From assembly GCA_900314375.1 (NCBI GenBank), contig OMVC01000112.1, positions 1 to 13,969 of the forward strand: DNA of 13,969 nucleotides, written 5' to 3'. The DNA is from an uncultured bacterium (GTDB taxonomy: Bacteria; Cyanobacteriota; Vampirovibrionia; Gastranaerophilales; Gastranaerophilaceae). Both the position numbers and the translations under genes were made by a program. Shown piece by piece: positions 13,815-13,969 of the stretch (position 1 is the first letter of the stretch; every line of letters starts with the position of its first letter). The notes under the pieces were generated by a model. That model saw only the letters and a program-made list of their open reading frames with translations. It made no database searches and was not told where the DNA came from.

Positions 13815-13969
13815 TAAGGGATATTGCGCGTACAAAAAGTGATGAAAAATTGTTAAAACGGTCAAGCGTTAAAACAATAGGTTCATTGCGAGCCTTCGGG
13901 CAAAGTGATAATACAAAAAATAAGGACAACATGTAAAACAAAGACAAGCAAAAATTATAAATAAAAAAG
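13815..13969. other. Intergenic region after the MGMSASQARFL-type gene
   Basis: No gene is visible to the window edge. It contains an 8-bp direct repeat GTTAAAAC (13852-13859 and 13868-13875), a small GCC-TTCG-GGC hairpin (13892-13901) within CATTGCGAGCC, and AAGGACAAC followed by an ATG that meets TAA at once (13931-13936). No convincing terminator for the preceding gene is seen. The AT- and purine-rich end looks like the leader of a gene beyond the edge. Confidence 0.45.

Overview
This window is low-GC bacterial DNA. Its mix of genes and the style of its hypothetical proteins best fit the non-photosynthetic, gut-type sister lineage of Cyanobacteria (Vampirovibrionia/Melainabacteria, order Gastranaerophilales). 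The pointers are a cysteine-free protein starting MGMSASQARFL that I recall as typical of that group, a protein with an early PSFGALK motif, and AT-rich upstream regions with GAAAGG-type ribosome binding sites. The placement is a judgement from recall, not a search result.

Layout, left to right. Positions 1-117 are the 3' end of an unrecognised plus-strand gene. Next come two minus-strand genes, acsD then acsC (1937 down to 103), the two subunits of the corrinoid iron-sulfur protein (CFeSP) of the Wood-Ljungdahl pathway; both are shorter than usual. A two-hairpin repeat element (1970-2019) separates them from a minus-strand pair: ftsH (4447-2537) followed by a small secreted Adhesin-E-like protein (2516-2031). 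Further right is the minus-strand operon gcvT-gcvH-gcvPA (7267-4519), glycine cleavage without gcvPB. From 7492 the strands alternate: a TPR protein (+), a cysteine-free Q/T/N-rich protein (-), an IspD-family cytidylyltransferase (+), a 145-residue protein of unknown function (-), a divergent glucose-6-phosphate isomerase (+) with a very strong terminator, and the MGMSASQARFL protein (+). The last has N- and C-terminal helical ends around a variable middle, which looks like an exported filament-type protein.

How the genes fit together. Glycine cleavage feeds methylene-tetrahydrofolate into the C1 pool, and CFeSP moves methyl groups between methyl-tetrahydrofolate and a metal centre or other acceptor. 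The two sit in one 7-kb block, but no CO dehydrogenase, acetyl-CoA synthase or methyltransferase is present, so CFeSP may serve C1 exchange or methionine synthesis rather than acetogenesis. ispD, pgi and ftsH are housekeeping genes.

The most interesting non-coding signals are: (1) a CTTAA-N5-CTTAA direct repeat found upstream of both cysteine-free hypothetical proteins, with one 16-bp identical copy placed 89 and 90 nt before their start codons; (2) a -10 box ending exactly 6 nt before the ATG of acsD and of ispD, with no ribosome binding site, the signature of leaderless mRNAs; (3) a bulged hairpin between gcvT and the TPR gene whose A/C mismatches become G/U pairs when read on the gcvT strand. 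No CRISPR array, tRNA, rRNA, insertion sequence or phage gene was seen.
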